From Pseudonocardia hydrocarbonoxydans (GTDB lineage Bacteria; Actinomycetota; Actinomycetes; Mycobacteriales; Pseudonocardiaceae), in NCBI RefSeq assembly GCF_006539565.1, contig NZ_BJNG01000041.1, positions 1-64,000 of the forward strand: 64,000 bases of DNA. The letters are read 5' to 3'. The notes below the pieces were generated by a model, which had not been told where the DNA came from, searched no databases, and worked only from the letters and a program-made list of their open reading frames with translations. A program made the position numbers and the translations under genes. Below, piece by piece: positions 51,053 through 59,879 of this stretch; within the stretch, counting starts at the first letter, position 1; every line of letters starts with the position of its first letter.

Positions 51053-51955
51053 ATGGATCTGCGGACGCGGGGCCGGCTCCTCGCCGAGGGATACTCCGAG
51101 CGCGAGCTGCGCCGGATGCTGCGCACGGGGGAGCTCTGCCCGGTCCGACCGGGTGCCTACGTGTTCGGTGGCGCCCCGCCCGACCTGATCGCCCGGCACC
51201 TGCTGCAGGTGCGCGCCGCCTGCGAGCAGCTCTCCGGCCACGCGGTCGTCAGCCACGCGTCCGCGGCCGTCGTGCACGGCGTCGCGCTGTGGGCGGTCCC
51301 GCTCGACCACGTGCACGTGACGAGGAGCAGGCGCAGCTCCGGTGCCCGCCGCGGCCGCCGCGTGCACGTGCACTGCGCCGCCCTCGACGCCGACGAGGTG
51401 GTCATGGTCGACGGCCTCCGGGTCACGTCGGTGGAACGCACGCTCGTCGACCTCGCCCGGACCGTGCCGTTCGAACAGGCGGTCGTCGCGGCGGACTCGG
51501 CGCTGCACCGACACCTGACGAACCGTGCCGCGCTCGACCTGGCCTCGGCCCGCCGATCCCGCCTGCCCGGGATGCCGGCGGCCCGACGGGCACTGGCCTT
51601 CGCGGACGCGCGCAGCGCCAGCCCGGGGGAGTCGCGCAGCCGGGTGGTGATCGCGCGGGCCGGGCTGCCGGTGCCGGTGCTGCAGTGGGAGGTGCGCACG
51701 ACGTCGGGGCTGTTCGTCGGCCGGGTCGATTTCGGCTGGCCCGAGCTGCGCACCGTCGGCGAGTTCGACGGCCGCGTCAAGTACGGGCGTGAGCTGCGGC
51801 CCGGCCGGGACCCGGTGGAGGTGCTGTACGAGGAGAAGTGCCGGGAGGACGAGCTCCGGGCCGAGGACCTCGGGATGGTCCGCTGGGGGTGGGTCGATCT
51901 CGACCGGTTCGCGCCGGTCGCACAGCGCCTGCGCGATCGGTACCGCCCGTGCTGA
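51053..51955 (+). CDS. AbiEi-like N-terminal domain fused to DUF559/Vsr-type nuclease domain
   Basis: 300 aa from ATG at 51053. The N-terminal winged helix starts RTRGRLLAEGYSERELRRML and continues GELCPVRPGAYVFGG, typical of AbiEi antitoxin-like proteins. The C-terminal third has RVDFGWPELRTVGEFDGRVK and LYEEKCREDELRAEDLG, a DUF559/Vsr-like PD-(D/E)XK pattern with D..E-x-D and E-K. The family is common and multi-copy in mycobacteria-like genomes. No toxin gene adjoins it. Two copies of one palindrome flank it (50915 and 51958). Function unknown. Confidence 0.8.
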   Translation: MDLRTRGRLLAEGYSERELRRMLRTGELCPVRPGAYVFGGAPPDLIARHLLQVRAACEQLSGHAVVSHASAAVVHGVALWAVPLDHVHVTRSRRSSGARRGRRVHVHCAALDADEVVMVDGLRVTSVERTLVDLARTVPFEQAVVAADSALHRHLTNRAALDLASARRSRLPGMPAARRALAFADARSASPGESRSRVVIARAGLPVPVLQWEVRTTSGLFVGRVDFGWPELRTVGEFDGRVKYGRELRPGRDPVEVLYEEKCREDELRAEDLGMVRWGWVDLDRFAPVAQRLRDRYRPC

Positions 51956-51957
51956 TC

Positions 51958-52024
51958 CACCGTGCACACCGCACGGTCGCCGTGCACACGTGATGACGTG
52001 TGCACGGCGACCGGTGGGTGTGCA
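51958..52024. repeat. GTGCACACC palindrome, copy 2 (right of the DUF559 gene)
   Basis: It repeats the left half of copy 1 exactly for 31 bases, and differs in the loop (CGTGATGACG) and the outer right arm. It starts two bases after the DUF559 stop and ends just before the convergent mrx1 stop. Confidence 0.9.
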
Positions 52025-52027
52025 TCC

Positions 52028-52267
52028 TCAGGCGGCGAGCTTCTGCTGCACCTGGGTCAGGGTGGGGTTCGTGGCCGTCGTGTCGTCCGGGAAGCGGATG
52101 ACGGGGACCGTCTGGTTGCCGCCGTTGACGCCCTCGACGAACTTCGCCGCGTCGGGGTCGCGCTCGATGTCGATCTCCTCGTAGGCGATGCCGGCCTGGT
52201 CGAGCTGCAGCTTGAGGCGCCGGCAGTAGCCGCACCACGTGGTCGAGTACATCGTCACCTGGGACAT
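52028..52267 (-). CDS. mrx1: mycoredoxin
   Basis: 79 aa glutaredoxin-fold protein with CGYC (C12, C15) in [15 protein letters not shown] and the cis-proline segment [10 protein letters not shown]. It reduces mycothiol mixed disulfides. GAGGGGG precedes the ATG at 52267. It is divergent from uvrD2, 59 bp away, the same neighbours I recall in Mycobacterium. Confidence 0.95.
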   Translation of the reverse strand: MSQVTMYSTTWCGYCRRLKLQLDQAGIAYEEIDIERDPDAAKFVEGVNGGNQTVPVIRFPDDTTATNPTLTQVQQKLAA

Positions 52268-52326
52268 GTCCCCCTCAACCGTGCGGTGGGCGCGGGTCTT
52301 CCCGCCGCGGGTGTCAGGATGGTCGC

Positions 52327-54360
52327 GTGCGTGATTCGGGTCTGGACGACGAGCAGCGGGCCGCGGTCACCGCCCCCCGGGGCCCCGTGTGCGTCCTGGC
52401 GGGAGCGGGCACCGGCAAGACCCGCACGATCACCCGCCGCATCGCGCACCTGGTGAGCACCGGGCACGTGGCCCCGGGCCAGGTCCTCGCGGTCACGTTC
52501 ACGGCGCGCGCGGCGGGGGAGATGCGCACCCGCCTGCGGACGCTGGGCGTCTCCGGCGTGCAGGCCCGCACGTTCCACGCCGCGAGCCTGCGCCAGCTGC
52601 GCTACTTCTGGCCGCGGGTCGTCGGCGGCGACCAGTGGCAGCTGCTGGAGGGCAAGCTGCGGATCGTCGGGCAGGCCGCCGCACGGCTCAAGGCCGGCAC
52701 CGACGCGGCCTCCCTGCGCGACTTCGCCGGCGAGATCGAGTGGGCCAAGGCCTGCCTGGTCACCCCGGACGCCTACCCGGCCGAGGTCGCGCGCCGCAGC
52801 CGCGACATCCCGGGGCCCGCCGAGCAGGTCGCCGCCGTCTACGCCGGGTACGAGGCGCTGAAGAACCGTGCCGAGATGCTCGACTTCGACGACCTGCTGC
52901 TGCACACCGCCGCCGCGCTGGAGGAGCACGCGGACGTCGCCGAGGAGTTCCGCGACCGCTACCGCTGCTTCGTCGTCGACGAGTACCAGGACGTCACGCC
53001 CCTGCAGCAGCGCGTCCTGGACGCCTGGCTCGGCGAGCGCGACGACCTCACCGTCGTCGGCGACGCCAACCAGACGATCTACACCTTCGCCGGCGCCACC
53101 CCGCGCCACCTGCTCGACTTCCCGCGCCGCTTCCCCGAGGCCGTCGTGGTGCGGCTGCAGCGCGACTACCGCTCCACCCCGCAGGTCGTGTCGTGCGCCA
53201 ACACCCTCATCGGTGCGGCGCGCGGCCGGGCGGCGGGGAGCAGGCTCGCGCTGGTCGGGCAGCTGCCGCCCGGGCCGGAGCCCGACTTCACCGAGTACGA
53301 CGACGAGCCTGCCGAGGCCGCCGCCGTCGCCGGGCAGATCCGCCGCCTCGTCGACGACGGCACCCCGGCCGGCGAGATCGCCGTGCTGTTCCGGATCAAC
53401 GCGCAGTCGCAGGCCTACGAGCAGGCGCTCACCGAGGCCGGCGTGCCGTTCCAGGTGCGCGGCGGGGAGCGGTTCTTCTCCCGCCCCGAGGTGCGCAGGG
53501 CGATGAGCGCGCTGCGCATGGCGGGCGGGCGCACCGACCCCCTCGTCGATGCGGTGCGCGAGGTGCTGGCGCCCGTCGGGCTGACGCACGAGCCGCCCGG
53601 CGGTGCGGCGCAGCGGGCGCAGTGGGAGTCGCTGCTGGCGATCGTCGAGCTGGCCGAGCAGCTCGTCGCCGACGAGCCCGACGCCGACGTGCGCCGCTTC
53701 TGCACCGAGCTCGACGTCCGCGCCGACGCCGCGCACCCGCCCGCCGTCCAGGGCGTCACGCTGGCGTCGCTGCACGCGGCGAAGGGCCTGGAGTGGGACG
53801 TGGTGTTCCTCGTCGGGCTGGCGGACGGCACCCTGCCCATCCAGCACGCCGACGGTGACGACGCCGCGATCGAGGAGGAGCGCCGCCTGCTCTACGTCGG
53901 GGTGACCCGTGCGCGCCGACGCCTCGCGCTGTCCTGGGCACTGACCCGCCAGCCCGGCGGCGCGCGCAAGCGGCGCCGCAGCCGGTTCCTGCACGGCCTG
54001 ATCCCCGACACCCACCCGGCGTCGCGGATCGCCGCGGTCTCCGGTGGCACGGGGACCAAGCCGAGATGCCGCGTGTGCGGCGCCCCGCTGCTCGGGATCG
54101 ACGCGCTGAAGATGCGGCGCTGCGGCGACTGCCCGTCCGACGTCGACACCGAGCTGCTCGACCGGCTGCGCGGCTGGCGCGCCGAGGAGGCCAGGGAGCA
54201 GCAGGTCCCGGCCTACGTCGTGTTCACCGACGCCACCCTGACGGCGATCGCCGAGCACCGCCCCACCGACAGCGCCGCGCTCGTGTCGATCCCCGGCATC
54301 GGGGCCCGCAAGCTCGACCGCTACGGGCCGGCGGTTCTGGCCCTGGTCAGCGACGCCTGA
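52327..54360 (+). CDS. uvrD2: UvrD2-type DNA helicase
   Basis: 677 aa. Motif [13 protein letters not shown] (K31), [13 protein letters not shown] (II), [16 protein letters not shown] (III), [20 protein letters not shown] (V) and [17 protein letters not shown] (VI). The C-terminus has the UvrD2-specific four-cysteine motif (CRVCGAPL ... RRCGDC) and an HRDC domain. It starts at a GTG; CAGGAT ends six bases before it. It precedes whiB7, as I recall in Mycobacterium. Confidence 0.94.
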   Translation: MRDSGLDDEQRAAVTAPRGPVCVLAGAGTGKTRTITRRIAHLVSTGHVAPGQVLAVTFTARAAGEMRTRLRTLGVSGVQARTFHAASLRQLRYFWPRVVGGDQWQLLEGKLRIVGQAAARLKAGTDAASLRDFAGEIEWAKACLVTPDAYPAEVARRSRDIPGPAEQVAAVYAGYEALKNRAEMLDFDDLLLHTAAALEEHADVAEEFRDRYRCFVVDEYQDVTPLQQRVLDAWLGERDDLTVVGDANQTIYTFAGATPRHLLDFPRRFPEAVVVRLQRDYRSTPQVVSCANTLIGAARGRAAGSRLALVGQLPPGPEPDFTEYDDEPAEAAAVAGQIRRLVDDGTPAGEIAVLFRINAQSQAYEQALTEAGVPFQVRGGERFFSRPEVRRAMSALRMAGGRTDPLVDAVREVLAPVGLTHEPPGGAAQRAQWESLLAIVELAEQLVADEPDADVRRFCTELDVRADAAHPPAVQGVTLASLHAAKGLEWDVVFLVGLADGTLPIQHADGDDAAIEEERRLLYVGVTRARRRLALSWALTRQPGGARKRRRSRFLHGLIPDTHPASRIAAVSGGTGTKPRCRVCGAPLLGIDALKMRRCGDCPSDVDTELLDRLRGWRAEEAREQQVPAYVVFTDATLTAIAEHRPTDSAALVSIPGIGARKLDRYGPAVLALVSDA

Positions 54361-54370
54361 GGCGGCCCGC

Positions 54371-54421
54371 GAAAAGTTCTCCGTAAATAGGTTGCCCACC
54401 CCGTCGGGGTATCCCTAACGT
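54371..54421 (+). promoter_or_regulatory. whiB7 promoter with AT-rich WhiB7-type element
   Basis: GAAAAGTTCTCCGTAAAT (54371-54388), an unusually AT-rich stretch, lies directly upstream of TTGCCC (54392-54397) and TAACGT (54416-54421), 18 bases apart. WhiB7 binds an AT-rich sequence just before the -35 and activates its own promoter, which this arrangement fits. Confidence 0.65.
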
Positions 54422-54485
54422 GTCTCCACGACGGACTGCGCCAGCCCGTTCCTCACCACGACCATCCGCAGAGGAGGTGCCCACG

Positions 54486-54662
54486 ATGATCACGACGATG
54501 TCCTTCGTCCCCGTCCACGGCACCCGTCTGTGGACCGAGGCCGCCTTCGTGCCGGTCGGCCGCGCGCGCGTCGCGAAGCCGCGCCCGTCGGTCGTCACGC
54601 TCGGTGGGATCGATCTCGACAACAGCACAGGTATGTCCGCGGTGAGGTGTCGTCTCAGGTAG
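54486..54662 (+). CDS. 58-residue upstream ORF of whiB7
   Basis: Starts MITTMSFVPVHGTRLWTEA with a strong GAGGAGGTG RBS. It ends LDNSTGMSAVRCRLR. Such a uORF precedes whiB7/wblC and senses ribosome stalling by antibiotics. The ORF covers GTCCGCGG at 54635-54642, which can pair with 54693-54700 in the terminator stem, so a ribosome that finishes the ORF would favour termination. Confidence 0.7.
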   Translation: MITTMSFVPVHGTRLWTEAAFVPVGRARVAKPRPSVVTLGGIDLDNSTGMSAVRCRLR

Positions 54663-54688
54663 ACGCCGACACGCACCGGCAGCAGTTC

Positions 54689-54729
54689 AGAGCCGCGGAC
54701 CCGTACAGGGTTCGCGGCTCTTGTGTTTT
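54689..54729 (+). terminator. intrinsic attenuator terminator of the whiB7 leader
   Basis: A 14-bp stem (54689-54702/54708-54721, one G-U) with loop GTACA is followed by TGTGTTTT. It lies between the uORF and whiB7 and is the only U-rich intrinsic terminator recognised in the window. The bases CCGCGGAC (54693-54700) in its left arm can instead pair with GTCCGCGG (54635-54642), giving an antiterminator. Confidence 0.85.
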
Positions 54730-54762
54730 CCGGAAGCAGTACGAGTACCAGGAGGTAGTGCG

Positions 54763-55155
54763 GTGCTAGTCCGATCAGTTCCGTTGGACGGCGGAGCGAT
54801 CAACCCCGACCGGTCGGGTGGCGACCCCGCCTCCCCGCCGGGGTCCTTACTGGCCCTGCTCGACGAGGACCAGGGGCGACCCCGCGCCGGGCTGGACCTG
54901 CCCTGTCGCTCCGGCGACGCCGACCTGTGGTTCGCCGAGGCTCCCGCGGAGCTGGAGCGGGCCAAGGGCCTGTGCGGGGCGTGCCCGGTCCGGGTCGAAT
55001 GCCTGGCCGGCGCGCTGGCGCGCGAGGAGCCGTGGGGGGTGTGGGGCGGCGAGATCTTCGAGCGCGGCGCCGTCATCCCGCGCAAGCGGCCCCGCGGCCG
55101 ACCCAGCAAGGCCGACCTGGCCCGCGACCGCGCGTTCGCCGCGGCCACGGCCTGA
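54763..55155 (+). CDS. whiB7: WhiB7 transcriptional regulator
   Basis: 130 aa from GTG at 54763 with GGAGG seven bases before it. The four [4Fe-4S] cysteines are C48, C71, C74 and C80 (CRS, CGACPVRVECL). The G(V/I)WGG turn is residues 92-96, and the AT-hook RGRP at 111-114 in the basic tail identifies WhiB7 among WhiB proteins. It activates intrinsic antibiotic-resistance genes together with the principal sigma factor. Expression is likely gated by the leader attenuator and autoactivation. Confidence 0.95.
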   Translation: MLVRSVPLDGGAINPDRSGGDPASPPGSLLALLDEDQGRPRAGLDLPCRSGDADLWFAEAPAELERAKGLCGACPVRVECLAGALAREEPWGVWGGEIFERGAVIPRKRPRGRPSKADLARDRAFAAATA

Positions 55156-55187
55156 CCAGCACAGACACCCCGAGGAGACGACCGATC

Positions 55188-55406
55188 ATGACCCTGAGCC
55201 CCTTCCCCTCCGCCATCCGCACCGACATCCCGGGAGACGCGATGTTGCTCATGAACGAAGCACTGGCCCGATCCCGACAGCGGGAGGCCGAACAGGCCGC
55301 ACGTGAGCACGCGCTGGCCCGCAGCCTGGTGGCCGGCCGGAGGTGGTCGCGCCTCGCGGCCTACGCCGCCCGCCGCGCCGAGCGCGCGCGTCTCGCGGCG
55401 CGGTAG
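55188..55406 (+). CDS. small basic protein of unknown function
   Basis: 72 aa from ATG at 55188, with CGAGGAG upstream. It is helical and very rich in Ala, Arg and Glu: MNEALARSRQREAEQAAREH and WSRLAAYAARRAERARLAAR. It follows whiB7 by 32 bp and is probably cotranscribed. I do not recognise a family. Confidence 0.6.
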   Translation: MTLSPFPSAIRTDIPGDAMLLMNEALARSRQREAEQAAREHALARSLVAGRRWSRLAAYAARRAERARLAAR

Positions 55407-55447
55407 CCCACGACCCGCGGCACCCTCTGCGCGGTGCCGCCCCGATA

Positions 55448-55488
55448 CCGACGGCGCCCCGGTCCTCCCGTGACCGGGGCGCCGTCGG
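55448..55488. terminator. 17-bp perfect hairpin between convergent genes
   Basis: CCGACGGCGCCCCGGTC and its complement with loop CTCCCGT. It ends four bases before the stop of the convergent ABC1-kinase gene and would work in both directions. No U-tract on either side. Confidence 0.65.
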
Positions 55489-55492
55489 CGCG

Positions 55493-56815
55493 TCAGCCCG
55501 CGTCCTCGGCGAAGATCCAGGGCTGCCAGCGGCGGACGATCCCGCGCAGCGGCACGTCGGTGTCGAGTTGGCAGAGCACACCGAGCGTGCCCATCGTGAC
55601 GCGGTGGATCAGCAGGTACTGCGGCGGCAGGTTCAGCTCGCGGCCGGTGTTGAACTGCGGGCTGCGCAGGTCGCCGACGCGCTCGGCCTGGCTCTGCAGC
55701 CACTTGCGGTCGAAGCGGAACGACTCGGTGTGCAGCGGCTCGGTGAACGGCGAGAGGTAGGCGACGGCGTCGGCCGCGGTGAGGGCCGACCCGTTCCGGA
55801 TGAACCCCTCCCTGCGGAGCAGGTCGAGCAGCTCGTCGGGCCGGTCGGCCAGCGCGAGGCGCACCATCTCCGACAGCGGGCGCGGCATCCCGTCGGGCAG
55901 CCGCGCGACCGCGCCGAAGTCGATGACCATGAGCCGGCCGTCGTCGAGGAGCTGGAAGTTGCCCGGGTGCGGGTCGGCGTGCAGCAGCCCCACCCGCTCG
56001 GGCGAGGCATAGAGGAACTCCGAGAGCTGCGTGGCGGCGTGGTCGCGCTCGGCCTGCGTGCCCCGGGCGATGACGTCGGAGAGCTTCCGCCCGGTGACCC
56101 ACTCGGTGACCATCGCCTTCGGCGCCGACGCCACGACCCGCGGCACCTTCACCTGCGGGTCGCCGTCGTAGGCGGCGGCGAAGGCGCGCTGGTTGTCGGC
56201 CTCGTCGCGGTAGTCGAGCTCCTCGGCCATCCGGTCCTGCAGCTCGGTGATCAGCGGCCGGATCTCCAGGCCGGGCAGGAACGGCTGCATCAGCCTGCTC
56301 ATCCGCGAGAGCTGGCGCAGGTCGGACAGCAGCGCCTGCTCCGCGCCCGGGTACTGCACCTTGACGGCGACCTCGCGCCCGTCCCGCCACACGGCCCGGT
56401 GCACCTGACCGATGCTGGCGGCCGCGGCCGGGGTGTCGTCGAACTCGGCGAACCGGGCGCGCCAGTTGCGCCCGAACTGCTCGGCGAGCATCCGGTCGAC
56501 GTCGCGCGGGGGCATCGGCGGCGCGGCCGACTGCAGCTTGACCAGCGACTCCCGGAACGGCGCGGCGTACTCCTCGGGCACCGCGGCCTCGAACACCGAC
56601 AGGGCCTGGCCGAACTTCATCGCCCCGCCCTTGAGCTCGCCCAGCACCGCGAACAGCTGCTCGGCACTGCGCTGCATCATCTGGGCGGAGATCTCGTCGC
56701 CGTCGCCGCCGGCGAGCCGGCGACCCCAGCCCGCGGCGACCCGCCCCGCCGCCCCGAGCGGGAGACTGGCGAGCTTGGCGGTGCGCGCGGCCGTACGCCG
56801 TGGGATGTCCGTCAC
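55493..56815 (-). CDS. ABC1/UbiB-type kinase-like protein
   Basis: 440 aa. ABC1 signatures: LKGGAMKFGQALSVFE (KxGQ motif), AAAASIGQVHRAVWRDGREV with VAVKVQYPG, EELDYRDEADNQ, and HADPHPGNFQLLDDGRLMVI with DFG. Kinase residues are all present. Such proteins support isoprenoid-quinone metabolism or act as atypical kinases. From memory, the neighbour order with the ThiF-like gene equals Rv3196-Rv3197. GTG at 56815 overlaps the stop of the upstream ThiF-like gene. Confidence 0.9.
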   Translation of the reverse strand: MTDIPRRTAARTAKLASLPLGAAGRVAAGWGRRLAGGDGDEISAQMMQRSAEQLFAVLGELKGGAMKFGQALSVFEAAVPEEYAAPFRESLVKLQSAAPPMPPRDVDRMLAEQFGRNWRARFAEFDDTPAAAASIGQVHRAVWRDGREVAVKVQYPGAEQALLSDLRQLSRMSRLMQPFLPGLEIRPLITELQDRMAEELDYRDEADNQRAFAAAYDGDPQVKVPRVVASAPKAMVTEWVTGRKLSDVIARGTQAERDHAATQLSEFLYASPERVGLLHADPHPGNFQLLDDGRLMVIDFGAVARLPDGMPRPLSEMVRLALADRPDELLDLLRREGFIRNGSALTAADAVAYLSPFTEPLHTESFRFDRKWLQSQAERVGDLRSPQFNTGRELNLPPQYLLIHRVTMGTLGVLCQLDTDVPLRGIVRRWQPWIFAEDAG

Positions 56816-57816
56816 GGCTCCAGTCTCCCCCGAGCCGGGCCCGCCCCGCATGTCGCCGGGGGGTGTCGCGGGCCACCGCAGGTGCAGTCCGGGTGCCGCG
56901 ACCAGCGCCGCGTGGCCAGCGTCGCGGCCGTCACGTCGATCTCGACGGTGGCGTCCAGCACGGCGGGCGCGGCCGTGTCGTCGAGCGCGGCGAGGGCCTG
57001 GGCGGTGCCGAGGGCGGCGGTGGCCGCGACGCACGCCGGGTCGGCCCGGCCGGTCGCCCCGACGAGCTGGGTCGCGACGCCCGGCCAGCCCGGCTCACGG
57101 GCGGCGCGGTGCAGGTCGAGGCAGCGCAGGCAGGCCGAGCGCCCGGGCAGCACCAGCGGCCCCACGACCCCCACGCCGTCGCGCAGCCGGACCGCCAGGT
57201 GCGCGACGCCGTCGCCGAGCAGCCGCTGCTCCCGCTGCGGCGGGACGGCCTGCGCGTCGGCGAGCACGACGAGGTCGGGCGCGAGCCGCTGCGGCGCAGC
57301 GGTGACGACGGTGCCGGGCACCAACCGGGCGGCGGCCCGCGCCACCGCCCGTTCCCGCCGCACACCGCGGTCGGCCTCGATCAGGCCGGTGCCGAGGTCG
57401 GCGGAGCCGACGGTGCCGCCCGCCTCGACGTGCACCGAGCCGACGCCCGCCCGCGCCAACCCGGTGACGACGCCCGCGGCGAGCGGACCGTCGCCCACGA
57501 CCAGTACGACGTGGTGGGCCCGCCGCCCCGTGACCCGCCGGGCCGCGGCCGCGTCGACCACGGCGCCGTGCGCGAGCAGCACCTCCAGCAGCTCGACGGC
57601 CGCCGCGCGGTCGGCGCCGCGGCGCTCGGCGCGGTCGAGCAGTGCCGCGGGGCCGACGGGGGAGTCGAGCTCGTCGAGCATCAGCGCGAGCGGCGGGTCG
57701 AGGTCGTCGACGACGAGCCCGCGGTCCGGGCACAGGCCCAGCCGCCGCGAGCGGGACCCCAGCGGCAGCAGGGAGCGGTGCGGTGCCAGGGAGATCAGCG
57801 CGGGCAGCGGGGGCAT
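56812..57816 (-). CDS. ThiF/cyclodehydratase-like protein
   Basis: 334 aa from ATG at 57816. The middle has a Rossmann-type turn, VVLVVGDGPLAAGVVTGLARAG followed by VGSVHVEAGG, as in E1-like enzymes and TOMM precursor-binding proteins. Four C-terminal cysteines are visible, CLRCLD and a final CTCG, typical of a structural zinc in that group. The N-terminal third resembles a peptide-clamp wHTH but weakly. No precursor peptide or YcaO gene adjoins it, so a RiPP role is unproven. It starts an operon with the ABC1 kinase. Confidence 0.7.
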   Translation of the reverse strand: MPPLPALISLAPHRSLLPLGSRSRRLGLCPDRGLVVDDLDPPLALMLDELDSPVGPAALLDRAERRGADRAAAVELLEVLLAHGAVVDAAAARRVTGRRAHHVVLVVGDGPLAAGVVTGLARAGVGSVHVEAGGTVGSADLGTGLIEADRGVRRERAVARAAARLVPGTVVTAAPQRLAPDLVVLADAQAVPPQREQRLLGDGVAHLAVRLRDGVGVVGPLVLPGRSACLRCLDLHRAAREPGWPGVATQLVGATGRADPACVAATAALGTAQALAALDDTAAPAVLDATVEIDVTAATLATRRWSRHPDCTCGGPRHPPATCGAGPARGRLEP

Positions 57817-57936
57817 GCCGCCGAGCGTGCCCGGAACGGCGGCCCCGGCGCGCGGACCATCCACAACCGGGCCCACCGACCTGTGGACAACCCGCTCCGT
57901 CGTCCGGACGTGACCTGCGGGGACTACCCTGCACCC

Positions 57937-58485
57937 ATGGCGTCCCCCGCGGTCGTGGAGGTCCGGCGCAGTGACCGCCGCAAGCGCATGGTCAGCGCGC
58001 GGCGCGAGGGCGACACCGTGATCGTGTTCATCCCGGGGTGGATGAGCGAGAGTGAGGAGCTCCGCTGGGTCGACGAGATGGTCGCCCGGCTCGAGCGCAG
58101 CGAGGCCCGCCGCCGCTCCCCGGGCCGCGCCGGCGACGACGCGCTGCTGCGCCGCTGCCTGGAGCTGGGCCGCCGCCACCTCGACGGTCTCGCGGTGCCC
58201 ACGACCGTGCGGTGGGTGCCCACGATGCGCACCCGCTGGGCGTCCTGCACCCCGGCCGACGGCACGATCCGGATCAGCGAGCGGCTGCGCGACGCCCCGG
58301 GCTGGGTGGTCGACTACGTGCTCGTGCACGAGCTGGCGCACCTGCTCGAGCCCGGCCACGACGACAAGTTCTGGGCCTGGGTCCGCCGCTATCCCCGCAC
58401 CGAACGCGCGATGGGCTACCTCGAGGGGCTCTCCGCCGCCGCCGGGCTGGGCCTGGTGGGCACCGACGGCGACGAGCCCGGCTAG
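57937..58485 (+). CDS. YgjP-type (DUF45) metallopeptidase
   Basis: 182 aa. HELAH at 131-135 in VHELAHLLEPGHDDKFW supplies the zinc ligands. The preceding PTMRTRWASCTPADGTIRIS is the YgjP hallmark. TACCCT (57925-57930) ends six bases before the ATG. Two DnaA-box-like sequences lie in the 57868-57890 spacer, which is otherwise the promoter region. It ends overlapping the stop of the convergent DUF2342 gene. Confidence 0.9.
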   Translation: MASPAVVEVRRSDRRKRMVSARREGDTVIVFIPGWMSESEELRWVDEMVARLERSEARRRSPGRAGDDALLRRCLELGRRHLDGLAVPTTVRWVPTMRTRWASCTPADGTIRISERLRDAPGWVVDYVLVHELAHLLEPGHDDKFWAWVRRYPRTERAMGYLEGLSAAAGLGLVGTDGDEPG

Positions 58486-59879
58486 TCCTTCTTCCCGTCG
58501 TCCTCGGGGTCGGCGGCCGCGTCGGTGTCGGCCAGCTTCTCCAGCTCGGCGATCGGGTCGCCCGTGTTGTCGCGCGCGACGAACGCGGCCGGGTCGTCGA
58601 GGTCGTCGGCCGAGGGGATGAGGTCGGGGTGGGCCCACAGGGCGTCGCGGCCGGAGGTGCCGCGCTGCTCGCCGAGCAGCCGCCACAGCTCCGCCGCGGC
58701 GCGCAGCCGCCGCGGCCGCAGCTCCAGCCCCACGACGGTGGCGAACGTCTGCTCCGCGGGCCCGCCGGACGCGCGGCGGCGGCGCAGCGTCTCGCGCAGC
58801 GCCTCCGCGCCGGGCAGGCGGTCGCCGACCGCCTCGGCGACCACGGCGTCGACCCAGCCCTCGATGAGGGCGAGCAGCGTCTCCAGGCGGGCCAGCGCGG
58901 CCTTCTGCTCCGGGGTGGTCTCGGGCTCGAACATGCCCGAGCCCATGGCCTCCTGGATCGCGGCCGGGTTCGACGGGTCGATGCCGCGGGCCAGCTCCTC
59001 GATCTTCGAGGTGTCGATCGTGATGCCCTGCGCGTACTCCTCGACGGTGCGCAGCAGCCGCTCCTTGAGCCAGCCGACGTGGGCGAACAGCCGCTGGTGG
59101 GCGGCCTCGCGCGCGGCCAGGAACAGCAGCACCTCGCTCGCGGGCCGGTCGAGGTCGCGGGTGAACTTCTCGACGTTCTCCGGCAGCAGGGCCGCGACGC
59201 GGTCGGGACCGACGGGGATGCCGATGTCGGTGGAGGTCAGCACCTCGGCGGCCAGGGTGGCCAGGCCCTGCCCGAGCTGGCTGCCGAAGGCGAGCCCGCC
59301 CATCTGGCCGAGCATCGCCATCATCGGGCCGGCCGCGGCGCGCGCCTCCTCGGGCAGCGCGTCGGTCCACGCCCCGCCCATCCGGCGCGCCACCGGGTCG
59401 ACCAGCCGCTTCCAGGTGGGCATGCTCGCCGTGACCCACTCGGTGGCCGACCACGCCTTCGTCTCGGTGGCGCCGGCCGGGAACTCGGTGGCGGGGTCGA
59501 GCCACAGCTCGGCGAGCTTCACCGCGTCGGACACCGCGGCCCGCTGGGCGCCGGTGAGCGACGAGCTCGTGGCGGCGAGCTGCTGGGTGGCCAACCGCGT
59601 CGCGAGGTCGTAGTTGACGGGCCCGTCGCCGCCGCTCTGCGCCTGGCTGAGCATCTGCCCGAGCTGGGTGAGCATCTGTCCGAGCTGGCTGACGTCGAAC
59701 CCGCCCGGGCCGCCCGCCCCCGGCATCCCCGGCATCCCGGGGAAGCCGCCCGGGGGCATACCGGGCAGGTTCCCGAAGCCGAAGGGATCGAGCGGACCGT
59801 CGCCGCGCGAGCGGTCGTCTCCCTTGTCGGAGTCGTCGCGGTCGGAGGGTCCGAACCCGAACGGCGGCTTGTCAGTCAT
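58482..59879 (-). CDS. DUF2342 zincin-like protein
   Basis: 465 aa. A Gly/Pro/Met-rich N-terminal tail (GFGNLPGMPPGGFPGM) is followed by the DUF2342 helical fold. The motif EAAHQRLFAHVGWL matches the family's proposed zinc site. TACCGT (59891-59886) ends six bases before the ATG at 59879, so leaderless transcription is likely. From memory Rv3195 is the Mycobacterium counterpart and keeps the same neighbours. Function unknown. Confidence 0.9.
   Translation of the reverse strand: MTDKPPFGFGPSDRDDSDKGDDRSRGDGPLDPFGFGNLPGMPPGGFPGMPGMPGAGGPGGFDVSQLGQMLTQLGQMLSQAQSGGDGPVNYDLATRLATQQLAATSSSLTGAQRAAVSDAVKLAELWLDPATEFPAGATETKAWSATEWVTASMPTWKRLVDPVARRMGGAWTDALPEEARAAAGPMMAMLGQMGGLAFGSQLGQGLATLAAEVLTSTDIGIPVGPDRVAALLPENVEKFTRDLDRPASEVLLFLAAREAAHQRLFAHVGWLKERLLRTVEEYAQGITIDTSKIEELARGIDPSNPAAIQEAMGSGMFEPETTPEQKAALARLETLLALIEGWVDAVVAEAVGDRLPGAEALRETLRRRRASGGPAEQTFATVVGLELRPRRLRAAAELWRLLGEQRGTSGRDALWAHPDLIPSADDLDDPAAFVARDNTGDPIAELEKLADTDAAADPEDDGKKD

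Noticed and set aside
51053..51955. Complete AbiE toxin-antitoxin pair
   Set aside because: No AbiEii nucleotidyltransferase toxin gene is adjacent; the C-terminal half is nuclease-like instead.
50915..52024. Composite transposon around the DUF559 gene
   Set aside because: The flanking elements are palindromes without coding capacity, and there is no transposase. A cassette remains possible and is listed as a finding.
50992..57890. Replication origin (DnaA-box-like TTATCCACA at 50992 and TTGTCCACAG at 57890-57881)
   Set aside because: Only scattered single boxes, no cluster, no AT-rich unwinding region and no dnaA, dnaN or rpmH nearby.
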